Assembly (NCBI GenBank): GCA_024403355.1
Contig: JAKSRW010000026.1
Coordinates: forward strand, 1-42,477
Direction of reading: 5' to 3'
DNA from: Lachnospiraceae bacterium
GTDB taxonomy: Bacteria; Bacillota; Clostridia; Lachnospirales; Lachnospiraceae
Length of the DNA: 42,477 nucleotides
In this document: positions 17,630 through 26,297 of the stretch, in pieces
Layout: every line of letters begins with the position of its first letter
Position numbering within the stretch: the stretch's first letter is position 1
Made by a program: the position numbers and the translations under genes
Notes under the pieces: model-generated
Told to the model about the DNA's origin: nothing
The model's input: the letters and a program-made list of their open reading frames with translations, nothing else
Databases searched by the model: none

Positions 17630-18412
17630 ATGGGAGAAGTAATAGTTGTAACTTCCGGTAAAGGCGGTGTTGGTAAGACAACAACTACAGCTAATGTAGG
17701 TACCGGCCTTGCGAAGCTTGACAAAAAGGTAGTTCTTATTGATACAGATATAGGTTTAAGAAATCTTGATGTAGTAATGGGACTTGAGAACAGAATTGTT
17801 TATAACCTTGTTGATGTTATCGAGGGTAACTGCAGAATTAAGCAGGCTCTTATCAAGGATAAGAGATATCCTAATCTTTATCTGCTTCCTTCGGCCCAGA
17901 CAAGAGATAAGACAGCGGTTACTCCCGAGGAGATGAAGCTTCTTTGCGATCAGTTAAAGGGTGAGTTTGATTATATCATCATTGACTGTCCCGCAGGTAT
18001 CGAGCAGGGCTTCGAGAATGCCGTTGCAGGCGCAGACAGAGCACTTGTTGTAACCACTCCCGAGGTTTCGGCAGTTCGTGACGCAGACAGAATTATCGGT
18101 CTTCTTGAGGCACATGAAATGAAGAAGACAGATCTTATTGTTAACCGTCTCAGAATGGATATGGTTGCATCAGGAAATATGATGTCAAGCGATGACGTTG
18201 TTGAGATTCTTGCAATTGACCTTATCGGAATTGTTCCTGATGATGAGGGTATTATCGTAGCTACCAATAACGGTGAACCTCTTGTAGGCGATTCAAGTAA
18301 GGCCGGACAGGCATACATGAATATCTGTAAGAGAATCATCGGTGAAGAGATTCCTTTCCTTGATCTGAATATCAAGAAGGGCTTCTTCAAGAAATTATTC
18401 GGTAAGAAATAA
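17630..18412 (+). CDS. minD: Septum site-determining ATPase MinD
   Basis: This 260-residue deviant Walker ATPase binds the membrane as an ATP dimer and carries MinC. It shows the signature SGKGGVGKTTTT (10-21) with the extra upstream lysine, DTDIGLRNLD and FDYIIIDCPAG. The C-terminal amphipathic membrane-targeting helix (KKGFFKKLFGKK) is intact. It has a strong ATGGAGG-type ribosome site and lies 16 bp from minC and 11 bp from minE. Confidence 0.97.
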   Translation: MGEVIVVTSGKGGVGKTTTTANVGTGLAKLDKKVVLIDTDIGLRNLDVVMGLENRIVYNLVDVIEGNCRIKQALIKDKRYPNLYLLPSAQTRDKTAVTPEEMKLLCDQLKGEFDYIIIDCPAGIEQGFENAVAGADRALVVTTPEVSAVRDADRIIGLLEAHEMKKTDLIVNRLRMDMVASGNMMSSDDVVEILAIDLIGIVPDDEGIIVATNNGEPLVGDSSKAGQAYMNICKRIIGEEIPFLDLNIKKGFFKKLFGKK

Positions 18413-18423
18413 GGAGGCAGAAC

Positions 18424-18705
18424 ATGGGATTTTGGGATAAATTTTTCAAAAAAGAACAGAAATCTGCCAATAATGCAAAGGACAGACTTAAGCTTGTTCT
18501 TCAGTCAGACCGTACGGGACTTCCCCCTGAGGTCATGGAAAAAATCAAGAATGATATTATTGAGGTTATTTCAAAATATGTAGAGATTGATAAGGAAGCA
18601 CTTGATATTAATATATCAAATGAGCCTTCGGAAGAGGGAACACTTTCACCTACATTATTTGCAAATATTCCCATTAAAGAAGTTAAAAGAAATAAAGAAA
18701 AATAA
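18424..18705 (+). CDS. minE: Cell division topological specificity factor MinE
   Basis: This 93-residue protein stimulates MinD ATPase and drives Min oscillation in organisms that use it. It has the N-terminal membrane and MinD-contact region (MGFWDKFFKKE, then AKDRLKLVLQSDR) and the C-terminal dimerisation domain. Length is normal. It follows minD by 11 bp with AAGGAGG. DivIVA is encoded 6 kb downstream, so both placement systems are present. Confidence 0.94.
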   Translation: MGFWDKFFKKEQKSANNAKDRLKLVLQSDRTGLPPEVMEKIKNDIIEVISKYVEIDKEALDINISNEPSEEGTLSPTLFANIPIKEVKRNKEK

Positions 18706-18714
18706 GAGATACAG

Positions 18715-19956
18715 ATGAACAAATTAAAGGCTTTAGCGCACTTTATATGTCCGTTTCGTGAATATCAGTATAAAAAGGCCAGCTTTGCACTTGTATTTGT
18801 GGTGTACGTTCTGGGATTTATAGGCGTATATCTTATCAGTGTTTTGCAGGACAGTGATGAGAATCTCTATCAGAAGCAGATGATTGCGTATCTGGCAGGA
18901 TTTTTCCTGGTGCTTCTGGTGGGAATGATAGATTATCATTTTATTGCAAAGCTTTATATAGTTCTATATCTGATAGGTATAGGACTGCTGCTTATATGTA
19001 AGTATCTGGATTCACCGCCTATTTACGGCTGGGCGCATTACGATGCACGAAGATGGATTAAAATCGGTGGAGATCCGAGTCTGGGCATAAATAATCCGGG
19101 CTTCGAATTTCAGCCGTCTGAGATAACAAAGCTTACGACAATTATTTTTATTGCAAAGCTCTTTACCATATTACAGAAATATATCAAAAAGTTCTGGGTT
19201 CTGGCCCTGGCGATTGCCACAACAGCAATTCCTATTTATTTTATTTTCGACCAGCCTGACCTTTCGACAACAATTGTTATGCTTGCCGTATTCTGTATTA
19301 TGGTTCTTATTTCAGGTGTTTCTTATAAATTTATCATACCTACGATTGTAATAGGAGCGCCTACTTTGTATGGTTTGTTCTGGTACGTACAGCAGGATTT
19401 TCAGACTCTTCTTGATAAATATCAGAGAAAAAGAATTCTTGCGGCACTTCATCCGGAGCTTTATCCGGAGCTTGCTTACCAGCAGACAAATGCAGTGGCA
19501 GCGATTAAATCGGGCGGTATGCTCGGAAAAACAATTACCGGTATAGAGGGTGTTAGGGGTACACGCTATGTTCCGGTTAAGGAAAGTGACTTTATTTATA
19601 CAGCGGTAGCTGAAGAGTTCGGTTTTATCGGGTCACTTGTTGTTATTATTTTATATTTAATAATGATTCTGCTGATTATCAGAATTGCGAGACGAGCAAA
19701 GGATTTCCTGGGAATGATGATTGCTACGGGCTTCGGTGCACTTATTTTACTGCAGGTATTTGTAAATATCGGAGTAGTATCCGCACTTTTGCCCAATACC
19801 GGAATTCCGCTTCCCTTTATGAGTTCGGGACTAAGTTCGCTACTGGTCAATCTGATAATGCTGGGTATTCTGTTGAATATTTCACTTCAGCCCAAAGCTG
19901 AGGAGAAGCAGAAAAATGAAGAAAATGAAGATGAATTGGGGTATCTTGAAGTATAA
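18715..19956 (+). CDS. rodA: Peptidoglycan glycosyltransferase RodA (SEDS family)
   Basis: This 413-residue polytopic protein with about ten membrane segments polymerises lipid II during elongation. Visible family residues are ARRWIKIG near 115 and FQPSEITKLT near 140, and the C-terminal GFIGSLVVI and PLPFMSSGLSSLL blocks. A charged tail ends the protein. It starts nine bases behind minE with only a weak ribosome site, which suggests coupled translation. RodA is used over FtsW because of its place beside mreBCD and PBP2. Confidence 0.9.
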   Translation: MNKLKALAHFICPFREYQYKKASFALVFVVYVLGFIGVYLISVLQDSDENLYQKQMIAYLAGFFLVLLVGMIDYHFIAKLYIVLYLIGIGLLLICKYLDSPPIYGWAHYDARRWIKIGGDPSLGINNPGFEFQPSEITKLTTIIFIAKLFTILQKYIKKFWVLALAIATTAIPIYFIFDQPDLSTTIVMLAVFCIMVLISGVSYKFIIPTIVIGAPTLYGLFWYVQQDFQTLLDKYQRKRILAALHPELYPELAYQQTNAVAAIKSGGMLGKTITGIEGVRGTRYVPVKESDFIYTAVAEEFGFIGSLVVIILYLIMILLIIRIARRAKDFLGMMIATGFGALILLQVFVNIGVVSALLPNTGIPLPFMSSGLSSLLVNLIMLGILLNISLQPKAEEKQKNEENEDELGYLEV

Positions 19957-19971
19957 CGGAGGGGTATTTAC

Positions 19972-20367
19972 ATGAATATAGGTTTTATTGCACATGATGC
20001 AAAAAAAATACTGATGCAAAATTTCTGTATTGCTTACAGAGGCATTCTTTGCAAGCATTCTCTTTATGCGACTGCCACTACCGGACGTCTTATTGAGGAA
20101 GCAACCAACCTGCAGGTTCATAAGTTCCTGGCAGGACATCTCGGCGGCGTTCAGCAGCTTGGTTCACAGCTTGAGCATAATGAAATGGATATGCTGATTT
20201 TCCTTCAGGATCCGCTTAATCCTAAGGATCATGAGCCTAATATTTTTAATATTGCAAAGCTTTGCGACACACATAATGTTCCCTATGCAACAAATCTTGC
20301 TACAGCGGAATTACTTGTAAAGGCTCTTGAAAGAGGAGATCTTGATTGGCGAAATCTTATCAGATAG
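19972..20367 (+). CDS. mgsA: Methylglyoxal-synthase homologue with altered active site
   Basis: This 131-residue MGS-fold protein matches the length and order of methylglyoxal synthases: IAHDAKK at 6-12, YATATTG at 32-38, LAGHLGG at 53-59 and HEPN at 87-90. The two histidines corresponding to E. coli His19 and His98 are kept (His8, His87). The catalytic bases are not: E. coli Asp71 is Val60 (GGVQQ instead of GGDQQ) and Asp101 is Asn90. The phosphate loop also changes from TGTTG to TATTG, and SGP to AGH. Fold identity is firm, but synthase activity is doubtful. It follows rodA by 15 bp, an old clostridial arrangement. Confidence 0.85.
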   Translation: MNIGFIAHDAKKILMQNFCIAYRGILCKHSLYATATTGRLIEEATNLQVHKFLAGHLGGVQQLGSQLEHNEMDMLIFLQDPLNPKDHEPNIFNIAKLCDTHNVPYATNLATAELLVKALERGDLDWRNLIR

Positions 20368-20380
20368 GAAGGACAAAACA

Positions 20381-21370
20381 GTGAAGAAGTTAGTAATTTG
20401 TTTAATTTTCATATGTGTATTGCTCACAGGATGCGAATCAAAACAGCTGATAACTTCTTCTCTTTTTATTCCTGATTTTAATGATTATGATATATCCTAT
20501 GAGGTTTCGGATATAGCGGCTGCCGATAAAGAAAATATTGCGAATAATATGTTTCTTTATGAGGACATCTGCTTTGAGGAAGAGGATATTTCAAACGGTT
20601 TGGAGCTTAATCTGGTTGCTGAAGCGGCCGGCTGCTACAATATTACCGACAGAGAAGTTATCTATACTAAAAATGTTTACGCAAGGATGTATCCTGCGAG
20701 TACAACAAAGCTTCTGACATGTCTTACGGCCACCAAGTACGGTGACCTTGATAAGGTCTATGAGATAAGCGAGGATAATTGCGGTATCACAATTAAGGGT
20801 GCCCAGCTCTGCGGTTTTATGAAAGGTGACAGACTCAGCTTAAGACAGCTGCTTTACTGCCTGATGATTCATTCGGGTAATGATGCCGCGGTCGCCATTG
20901 CTAACTGCGTTTCAGGTGATGTTAAAAGCTTTGTGGAGCTGATGAATAAGGAAGCAAAGGCAATCGGAGCTATCGGAACACATATGACAAATCCTCACGG
21001 ACTTCATGATCCGAATCATTACTCCACACCATATGATATTTACCTGATACTTAATGAGTGTTTTAAGCATGAATTTCTTGTTGAACTGATTTCACAGCGT
21101 CATTACGTATGTGAGTTCAAGGATATTAACGGAAATCCCAAAACACTTGAAATGGAGGCCACAAACCTTTATTTTTCGGGTAAAAAGACTCCGCCCGAAA
21201 ATATTACGGTTCTCGGTGGAAAAACCGGTGTAACTTCGGCTGCGGGCTACTGTCTGATTATTGCCAGCCGTAATGAAGAGGGTAAGATTTTTATAACAGA
21301 GGTATTCAAAAGCGATTCCTACGATCATTTATACAGTGACATGAATGAACTTTTATACATCTCTAAATAA
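20381..21370 (+). CDS. D-alanyl-D-alanine carboxypeptidase lipoprotein
   Basis: This 329-residue low-molecular-weight PBP removes the terminal D-Ala of wall peptides. The catalytic set is complete: STTK (Ser107 to Lys110), SGN (165-167) and KTG (281-283). The start is GTG 20381, which has AGGAAGGA upstream and gives a short lipoprotein signal ending in LLTGC (Cys18), so it is probably lipid-anchored rather than held by the usual C-terminal amphipathic helix. An upstream in-frame extension to 20327 overlaps the preceding gene and is unlikely. It begins 13 bp after the MGS homologue. Confidence 0.88.
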   Translation: MKKLVICLIFICVLLTGCESKQLITSSLFIPDFNDYDISYEVSDIAAADKENIANNMFLYEDICFEEEDISNGLELNLVAEAAGCYNITDREVIYTKNVYARMYPASTTKLLTCLTATKYGDLDKVYEISEDNCGITIKGAQLCGFMKGDRLSLRQLLYCLMIHSGNDAAVAIANCVSGDVKSFVELMNKEAKAIGAIGTHMTNPHGLHDPNHYSTPYDIYLILNECFKHEFLVELISQRHYVCEFKDINGNPKTLEMEATNLYFSGKKTPPENITVLGGKTGVTSAAGYCLIIASRNEEGKIFITEVFKSDSYDHLYSDMNELLYISK

Positions 21371-21394
21371 TTTACTAAAATTTTTACACTTTTC

Positions 21395-21421
21395 CTTGAA
21401 TTTTTTGTCTATTTGTTATAT
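21395..21421 (+). promoter_or_regulatory. Possible promoter of the small P-loop gene
   Basis: TTGAAT (21395-21400) and TATATT (21416-21421) are spaced by 15 nt in the AT-rich 155-bp gap after the carboxypeptidase gene. Spacing is short, so this is tentative. Confidence 0.35.
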
Positions 21422-21525
21422 ACTATTAACAGTTGATACGGCATTTATAAAATAATAATTTGCTGGGATTAATCTTCAGATTTAATTCTGTTATCATCTA
21501 CAAAAATACGGAAGGGGCGATAGTT

Positions 21526-21951
21526 ATGGTTCAGATTATAGCCGGCGCAAAAGGTAAGGGAAAAACAAAGATTCTTTTAGACAAGGTAAATGCAAATGTT
21601 GCAAATTCAAAGGGTACAATAGTTTACCTTGATAAAAACACTAAGCATATGTATGAGCTTGACAAGAATGTCAGACTTATCAATGGAAGTGAGTATTTTA
21701 TCACAAATTATGATGAATTTGTAGGTTTTGTATGTGGTCTTGTTTCTCAGGATCATGATCTTGAAACAGTATACCTTGACAGCTTTTTAAACCTTGCCTG
21801 CATCGAAGGTACAGATACAGACATTGCACCTATTGTTAAGAAGCTTGATTTAATTTCAGCCAAGTTTGGTGTTAACTTTGTTCTTAGCGTTTCATTAGAT
21901 ATTAATCAGATTTCTGAAGATATTAAATCTATGGTTATCGTAGCATTATAA
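21526..21951 (+). CDS. Small P-loop protein of unknown function
   Basis: This 141-residue cytosolic protein starts with a strand and a Walker A-like loop, MVQIIAGAKGKGKTK, and is otherwise an alternating alpha/beta pattern with VYLD near residues 83-86 that could serve as Walker B. I do not recognise a named function. ATG 21526 has GGAAGGGG upstream. It has its own leader and a downstream hairpin (21986-22011) and lies between a carboxypeptidase gene and a HlyD-like membrane protein, in a division-gene context. Confidence 0.75.
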   Translation: MVQIIAGAKGKGKTKILLDKVNANVANSKGTIVYLDKNTKHMYELDKNVRLINGSEYFITNYDEFVGFVCGLVSQDHDLETVYLDSFLNLACIEGTDTDIAPIVKKLDLISAKFGVNFVLSVSLDINQISEDIKSMVIVAL

Positions 21952-21985
21952 TATAAGGTCTCAGATATTTTTGAACTTTTATTGG

Positions 21986-22018
21986 CTGCCGCTACGTTAT
22001 TGTGGCGGCAGTTATTTC
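21986..22018 (+). terminator. Hairpin after the P-loop gene, possible weak terminator
   Basis: CTGCCGCTAC (21986-21995) pairs with GTGGCGGCAG (22002-22011) with one G-U, loop of six. Only a broken T-run (TTATTT) follows, so read-through into the next gene is likely. Confidence 0.55.
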
Positions 22019-22042
22019 TGCTATTATATGGTGATTTTTTAA

Positions 22043-23491
22043 ATGAGTAGTAAAAGAAATGACAAAATTGTAAATATTGACGGCTCAAGACGCGGCAGCG
22101 GTGGAAGGGTACATCAACCGAAAAAACATTTAATGAATCGGATGAGGCCCGAATACATCGGTGTCTTTATTGCGTTTATCATACTTGTATATATGATCAT
22201 AAATGTCATTTTCTTCAGCAATAAGGGACTTGTTTCCATTTATGAAGTACAGGCCGAGGAAATCACCAGCAGCTCTACCTATAAGGGAATTGCTCTTCGT
22301 AATGAGGAGATTATCACAAGTGCCAATTCCGGCTATATTAATTATTATGTTCAGAACGGCAAGCGCGCCGCAAAGAACTGTGAGATTTACAGTATAGATG
22401 AGGGTAGCCGTAATTTTAACGGAATTACTAACGGACGCGGTGTGGATAAGCTTGCGGATAATGATATCAAGGCCGTTAAAAATGTAGTTTATGGTTATCT
22501 TGATGCATATTCTGACTTTAAGATTAACAGTGTTCATGAGTTCAAGCAGGAATTCAGTGATACAATCTATTCTCTGGTAAATGATAACAGTATTGAGAAT
22601 ATGAAGGATATCGCTTCTGAAGAATATGCTTCGGCTTTTCATGTTAAGAAGGCCGACCGTGCAGGTGTGATTTCCTACAAGACCGATTCATTCTGCGGTT
22701 ACAGCTTTGATAATATTACCGCTGAAATGTTCACAGACAATTATAAGCTGGATGTTCAGAATTTAAAATCAACAGGACTCATTTCAGCAGGTAATCCAAT
22801 CTGCAGAATTGTAACCGATGACAGCTGGCAGATAGCCGTAAAAATTCCTGAGGAGCTTTATATCAGGCTTCTTGAGATGAATACGGTATCAATTTATATT
22901 AATGATTATTATTTGCCTGTCAGCGGAGATTTGAAAACTGTTCAGCAGGGCAGCGATTTCTATGCTCTGATTTCTCTTGATAAGTATATGTCTACATATA
23001 TTGATGAGAGATATTTACGTGTTGAGTTTGACGTGGATGACGAGTTAGGCTTAAAGATTCCCGTAAGCTCAAAAATTGATAAGGAATTTTACACAATTCC
23101 TCTTTCAATGTTTGTTAAAAATGAAAATTATAAGGGCGAGGTTCTTTTAAGAGAGGCCTTTGATGCCGAAGGCAATACTGTATATGAGGCAATTTATCCT
23201 ACAAAGTATTTTACCGACGGTGCCTTTGCGTATATAGATATTGATTCACTTAACGAGGGTGATATCCTGGAGAACAATAAAACCGGCGAGCGTTTAAGAG
23301 TAAGCTCTAAGGCCATTATTGAGGGTGTATTTAACGTAAACAAGGGTTATCATCAGTTCGTTCGTATCGAGAAAATTAAAGCCAGCGGAGAGTATATTAT
23401 TATTAAAAAGAATACTCCGAACGGCATCAGATTATATGATCATATTGCACTTAATGCCAATGAGGCAAGTGATCAGACAATTATTTATTAA
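22043..23491 (+). CDS. HlyD-like membrane fusion/adaptor protein
   Basis: This 482-residue protein has a basic cytosolic N-terminus of about 35 residues, one membrane helix (about 37-59) and a large outside domain beginning with a lipoyl-like beta hairpin (GIALRNEEIITSANSGYINY), the pattern of HlyD/RND adaptor proteins. No transporter gene is next to it, so export is not implied. It lies directly before yggS-sepF-divIVA, where Lachnospiraceae often carry such a protein, suggesting an envelope or division role (inference). Its ribosome site is weak. Confidence 0.75.
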   Translation: MSSKRNDKIVNIDGSRRGSGGRVHQPKKHLMNRMRPEYIGVFIAFIILVYMIINVIFFSNKGLVSIYEVQAEEITSSSTYKGIALRNEEIITSANSGYINYYVQNGKRAAKNCEIYSIDEGSRNFNGITNGRGVDKLADNDIKAVKNVVYGYLDAYSDFKINSVHEFKQEFSDTIYSLVNDNSIENMKDIASEEYASAFHVKKADRAGVISYKTDSFCGYSFDNITAEMFTDNYKLDVQNLKSTGLISAGNPICRIVTDDSWQIAVKIPEELYIRLLEMNTVSIYINDYYLPVSGDLKTVQQGSDFYALISLDKYMSTYIDERYLRVEFDVDDELGLKIPVSSKIDKEFYTIPLSMFVKNENYKGEVLLREAFDAEGNTVYEAIYPTKYFTDGAFAYIDIDSLNEGDILENNKTGERLRVSSKAIIEGVFNVNKGYHQFVRIEKIKASGEYIIIKKNTPNGIRLYDHIALNANEASDQTIIY

Positions 23492-23516
23492 TAGATTAAA
23501 AGGGATATTTTAATAA

Positions 23517-24233
23517 ATGCTTAGTAAAGAAGAGATTTTTCAAAATCTGGCCGAGGTTAAAGAAAAAATTGCCGCGGCAGCCAAAAGGGCAGGCAGAAAT
23601 CCGGAGGATGTTAAGCTTGTAGCCGTAAGTAAAACTTACCCTGTGGAAGCGATAGAATATGCCATGGAAGAAGGTACGGTCATATTCGGTGAAAATAAGG
23701 TTCAGGAGCTTACCGGTAAGATTGACTACTTTGAGGCTAAAAACTGTCAGAACGAATGGCATCTTATAGGCCATTTACAGACTAATAAATGTAAATATAT
23801 TGTAGGAAGAACCGCATTGATACATTCTGTTGATTCCTTTAAGCTTGCCGAAGCAATAGATAAGGAAGCGGCGAAGAAGGATGTTATCTGCGATATTCTT
23901 ATTGAACTTAATATCGGGGATGAGGACAGTAAATTCGGCTGCAGACCCGAGGACTGTGAGGCATTGGTCAGAGATATTTCTATTCTGAAGAATGTCAGAG
24001 TCAAGGGATTGATGTGTGTTGCACCATTTGTTGAAAATCCCGAGGAAAATCGTATGTTTTTTAGGCAAATGAAGAATTTAACTGTTGACATTGCCAATAA
24101 AAACATTGATAATGTTAGTATGTGTGAAATTTCTATGGGTATGACAGGCGATTATGAGGTGGCCATCGAAGAGGGAGCCACCATTGTGCGTGTCGGAACC
24201 GGAATATTCGGAAAAAGAAATTATATGATATAA
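23517..24233 (+). CDS. yggS: PLP homeostasis protein, YggS family
   Basis: This 238-residue TIM-barrel protein binds pyridoxal phosphate through Lys39 in VAVSKTYP and helps keep free PLP low; it has no proven enzyme activity. Other family marks are FGENKVQEL, EWHLIGHLQTNK and SMGMTGDYEVAIEEG, then VRVGTGIFG. AAAGGGAT precedes the start. It is 12 bp ahead of sepF, the usual Gram-positive order. Confidence 0.95.
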   Translation: MLSKEEIFQNLAEVKEKIAAAAKRAGRNPEDVKLVAVSKTYPVEAIEYAMEEGTVIFGENKVQELTGKIDYFEAKNCQNEWHLIGHLQTNKCKYIVGRTALIHSVDSFKLAEAIDKEAAKKDVICDILIELNIGDEDSKFGCRPEDCEALVRDISILKNVRVKGLMCVAPFVENPEENRMFFRQMKNLTVDIANKNIDNVSMCEISMGMTGDYEVAIEEGATIVRVGTGIFGKRNYMI

Positions 24234-24244
24234 GGGGGATTAAA

Positions 24245-24865
24245 ATGGGCTTTTTAGATACATTAAAGTCAGCGTTCAAATTTGATGACGACGATGACGA
24301 TGAGGCAGCATTTGAAGAATACGAAGAGAAAGAGAAAGAAAAGGAACTGAAGAACGAGCAGAGACAGATTCATAAGGCAAGAAATGACGCCAGAGATACT
24401 TCTGCAAATGATTACAGACCTGATGCGGTAGCAAAGCCTATGGGTAATACTTCTCAGAAGGTTCATACCGTAAGTAATTACAATACTACAACTTATGTTG
24501 AGAACAGAAACAATTCAAAGTCATTAAGAATTGAGCGTCCTCAGAACAGCAAGGTAATTCCTATCAGCGCTACAAACAGAGGTAACGAGGTTTGTGTAAT
24601 GAAGCCTATCGATATGGAGGATTCACAGGATATCTGTGATGTACTTCTTTCGGGAAGAATTGCCATTGTTAATCTTGAGGGTGCAGATAAGGTGCTTGCT
24701 CAGAGAACTATGGACTTTATTTCGGGAACGGTTTATTCTATCAACGGAAAGCTTTTCCCTATTTCAAATCTCATTTATATTATTACTCCTGAGCAGGTTG
24801 ATATTTCAGGCGATTACAATGAGTTGATTGAGCAGTCAGGCTTTGATATTCCCAATTTTGTCTAA
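24245..24865 (+). CDS. sepF: Cell division protein SepF
   Basis: This 206-residue protein bundles and anchors FtsZ at the septum. It has an N-terminal amphipathic membrane helix (MGFLDTLKSAFKF), an acidic and then polar linker to about residue 110, and the C-terminal SepF fold with VCVMKPIDMED, GRIAIVNLEGAD, RTMDFISGTVYSINGKL and YIITPEQV. The linker is longer than in Bacillus. GGGGG upstream of the ATG serves as ribosome site. Confidence 0.95.
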   Translation: MGFLDTLKSAFKFDDDDDDEAAFEEYEEKEKEKELKNEQRQIHKARNDARDTSANDYRPDAVAKPMGNTSQKVHTVSNYNTTTYVENRNNSKSLRIERPQNSKVIPISATNRGNEVCVMKPIDMEDSQDICDVLLSGRIAIVNLEGADKVLAQRTMDFISGTVYSINGKLFPISNLIYIITPEQVDISGDYNELIEQSGFDIPNFV

Positions 24866-24892
24866 TTTATTTTAAATAATGGGGGCAATAAT

Positions 24893-25618
24893 ATGCTTAC
24901 ACCTGTTGAAATTCAGAGTAAAACATTTAAATCCGGCGGTCTTGGTTATGACAAGAAGGATGTAGATGCTTTTATGCGTGAAGCCTACAGAAGCTTTGAG
25001 ACTTTATATCGCGAGAATATGGAGCTTAAGGATAAGGTTTCGGTTCTTAATGAGGGTATTCAGTATTATAAATCAATTGAGAAAACCCTTCAGAAGGCTC
25101 TTGTTCTGGCTGAAAAAACTGCAGAAGAGACCAGAAACGCTGCTAATCAGGATGCTAAAAGAATAGAGAAGGAAGCCGCAGCAAAGGCAAATATTATGCT
25201 TGCCGATGCGAAGAATGAGCTGGATTCCTTACATAATCAGACTGTTGCACTTATTCAGCAGTATGAGAAGTATAAGGCTCAGTTTAAGAGTCTTGCGGCC
25301 GCACAGATTGATATTCTTAATTCAGATGCATATTCGATTAATGTGGCGCATCTTGATGCTTTTGTTTCGGATAACAGTCTTGTTAAGGGTGCAAATGACC
25401 TCATCAAGGGGCAGAAATCCAATAAAAAGAATGCTGAACGTAAGGCTGATGATGCAGAGGTTACCGAGCTTACTTCTGATACCAAGAAAAATAATACAAT
25501 CATTGAAAATCCTTCAAAGAAATCTGCAGATGATGATTTTGATGATTTTGACTTTTCTGATATTGAAATCGCAGGTCAGGAAGAATTTGATTTTATGAAT
25601 TCGGAAGATGACGAATGA
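24893..25618 (+). CDS. divIVA: DivIVA-family cell division protein
   Basis: This 241-residue protein has the DivIVA lipid-binding start (MLTPVEIQSKTFKSGGLGYDKKDVDAFM) followed by a long coiled coil to about residue 150 and an acidic, disordered tail ending in EDDE. It recognises curved membrane at septa and poles and recruits partners there. GGGGGC lies before the ATG. It is 27 bp after sepF and is the last gene of the division group. Confidence 0.93.
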   Translation: MLTPVEIQSKTFKSGGLGYDKKDVDAFMREAYRSFETLYRENMELKDKVSVLNEGIQYYKSIEKTLQKALVLAEKTAEETRNAANQDAKRIEKEAAAKANIMLADAKNELDSLHNQTVALIQQYEKYKAQFKSLAAAQIDILNSDAYSINVAHLDAFVSDNSLVKGANDLIKGQKSNKKNAERKADDAEVTELTSDTKKNNTIIENPSKKSADDDFDDFDFSDIEIAGQEEFDFMNSEDDE

Positions 25619-25661
25619 TTTCTGCATATAATTAATATATTAGTTTGACTAATGAATTTTG

Positions 25662-25690
25662 GGGAAGTTGAGTCGCAGGACAGACTTCCC
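25662..25690 (+). terminator. Nested hairpin between divIVA and lspA
   Basis: GGGAAGT (25662-25668) pairs with ACTTCCC (25684-25690); inside it GTC/GAC closes GCAG. The following sequence (TATATTTGTT) is only partly T-rich, so this may be a weak terminator or a leader hairpin of lspA. Confidence 0.45.
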
Positions 25691-25722
25691 TATATTTGTT
25701 ATTGAAAGGTTATGGTTATAAA

Positions 25723-26283
25723 ATGACAAAAAAGCTTTGGGCCATTATTTCAGTGGCTGCCGTGGCTGTGCTTGTATTTCTGGACCAGCTGACGAAAATG
25801 CTGGTAAGAAGCAATCTGGCTGACGGTGATTGTGTGTTAATTGACGGTGTCTTTAGATTTTCATTTCATAAGAACACAGGAGCTGCCTGGGGATTATTTT
25901 CAGGGAAGGTAGACGTACTTGCTATCGTGAGCGTTCTGATACTTGCGATTGTCATTTACGCAATGATAAAGCTTCCGATAGATAAGAAGTACAATGCACT
26001 TCATATTATCGGAATATGCGTATCCGCAGGTGCAATCGGTAACATGATCGATCGTCTTGCTTTTAAGTATGTAACTGACTTTCTTTATTTTGAACTGATT
26101 GATTTCCCGGTATTTAATGTTGCGGACTGTTATATTACGGTTTCAATGATTGTTCTTCTGGCTCTTGTTCTGTTTTATTATAAGGATGATGATTTTTCTT
26201 TCTTATCCTTCAAAAAGAAATCAAAGGTCGAAGAAACTACCAAAAGCAGTCAGGATGAGCAAAAGGTCGATAAGACGGAATAA
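25723..26283 (+). CDS. lspA: Lipoprotein signal peptidase (signal peptidase II)
   Basis: This 186-residue aspartyl protease with four membrane helices cuts prolipoproteins before the lipidated Cys. The catalytic aspartates are Asp110 in GNMIDR and Asp135 in FNVADCY; FHKNTGAAWG is the conserved loop. A lysine-rich tail is present. ATG 25723 is chosen for its MTKKLW start; the preceding ATG at 25712 opens a four-codon frame (MVIK) whose TGA overlaps this start as ATGA. Spacing to rluD is 14 bp. Confidence 0.95.
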   Translation: MTKKLWAIISVAAVAVLVFLDQLTKMLVRSNLADGDCVLIDGVFRFSFHKNTGAAWGLFSGKVDVLAIVSVLILAIVIYAMIKLPIDKKYNALHIIGICVSAGAIGNMIDRLAFKYVTDFLYFELIDFPVFNVADCYITVSMIVLLALVLFYYKDDDFSFLSFKKKSKVEETTKSSQDEQKVDKTE

Positions 26284-26297
26284 TCGGAATAAATGAT

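Noticed and set aside
20327..20380. Longer N-terminus for the D,D-carboxypeptidase starting inside the MGS homologue
   Set aside because: It would bury the lipoprotein signal behind 18 charged residues; GTG 20381 has a good ribosome site.
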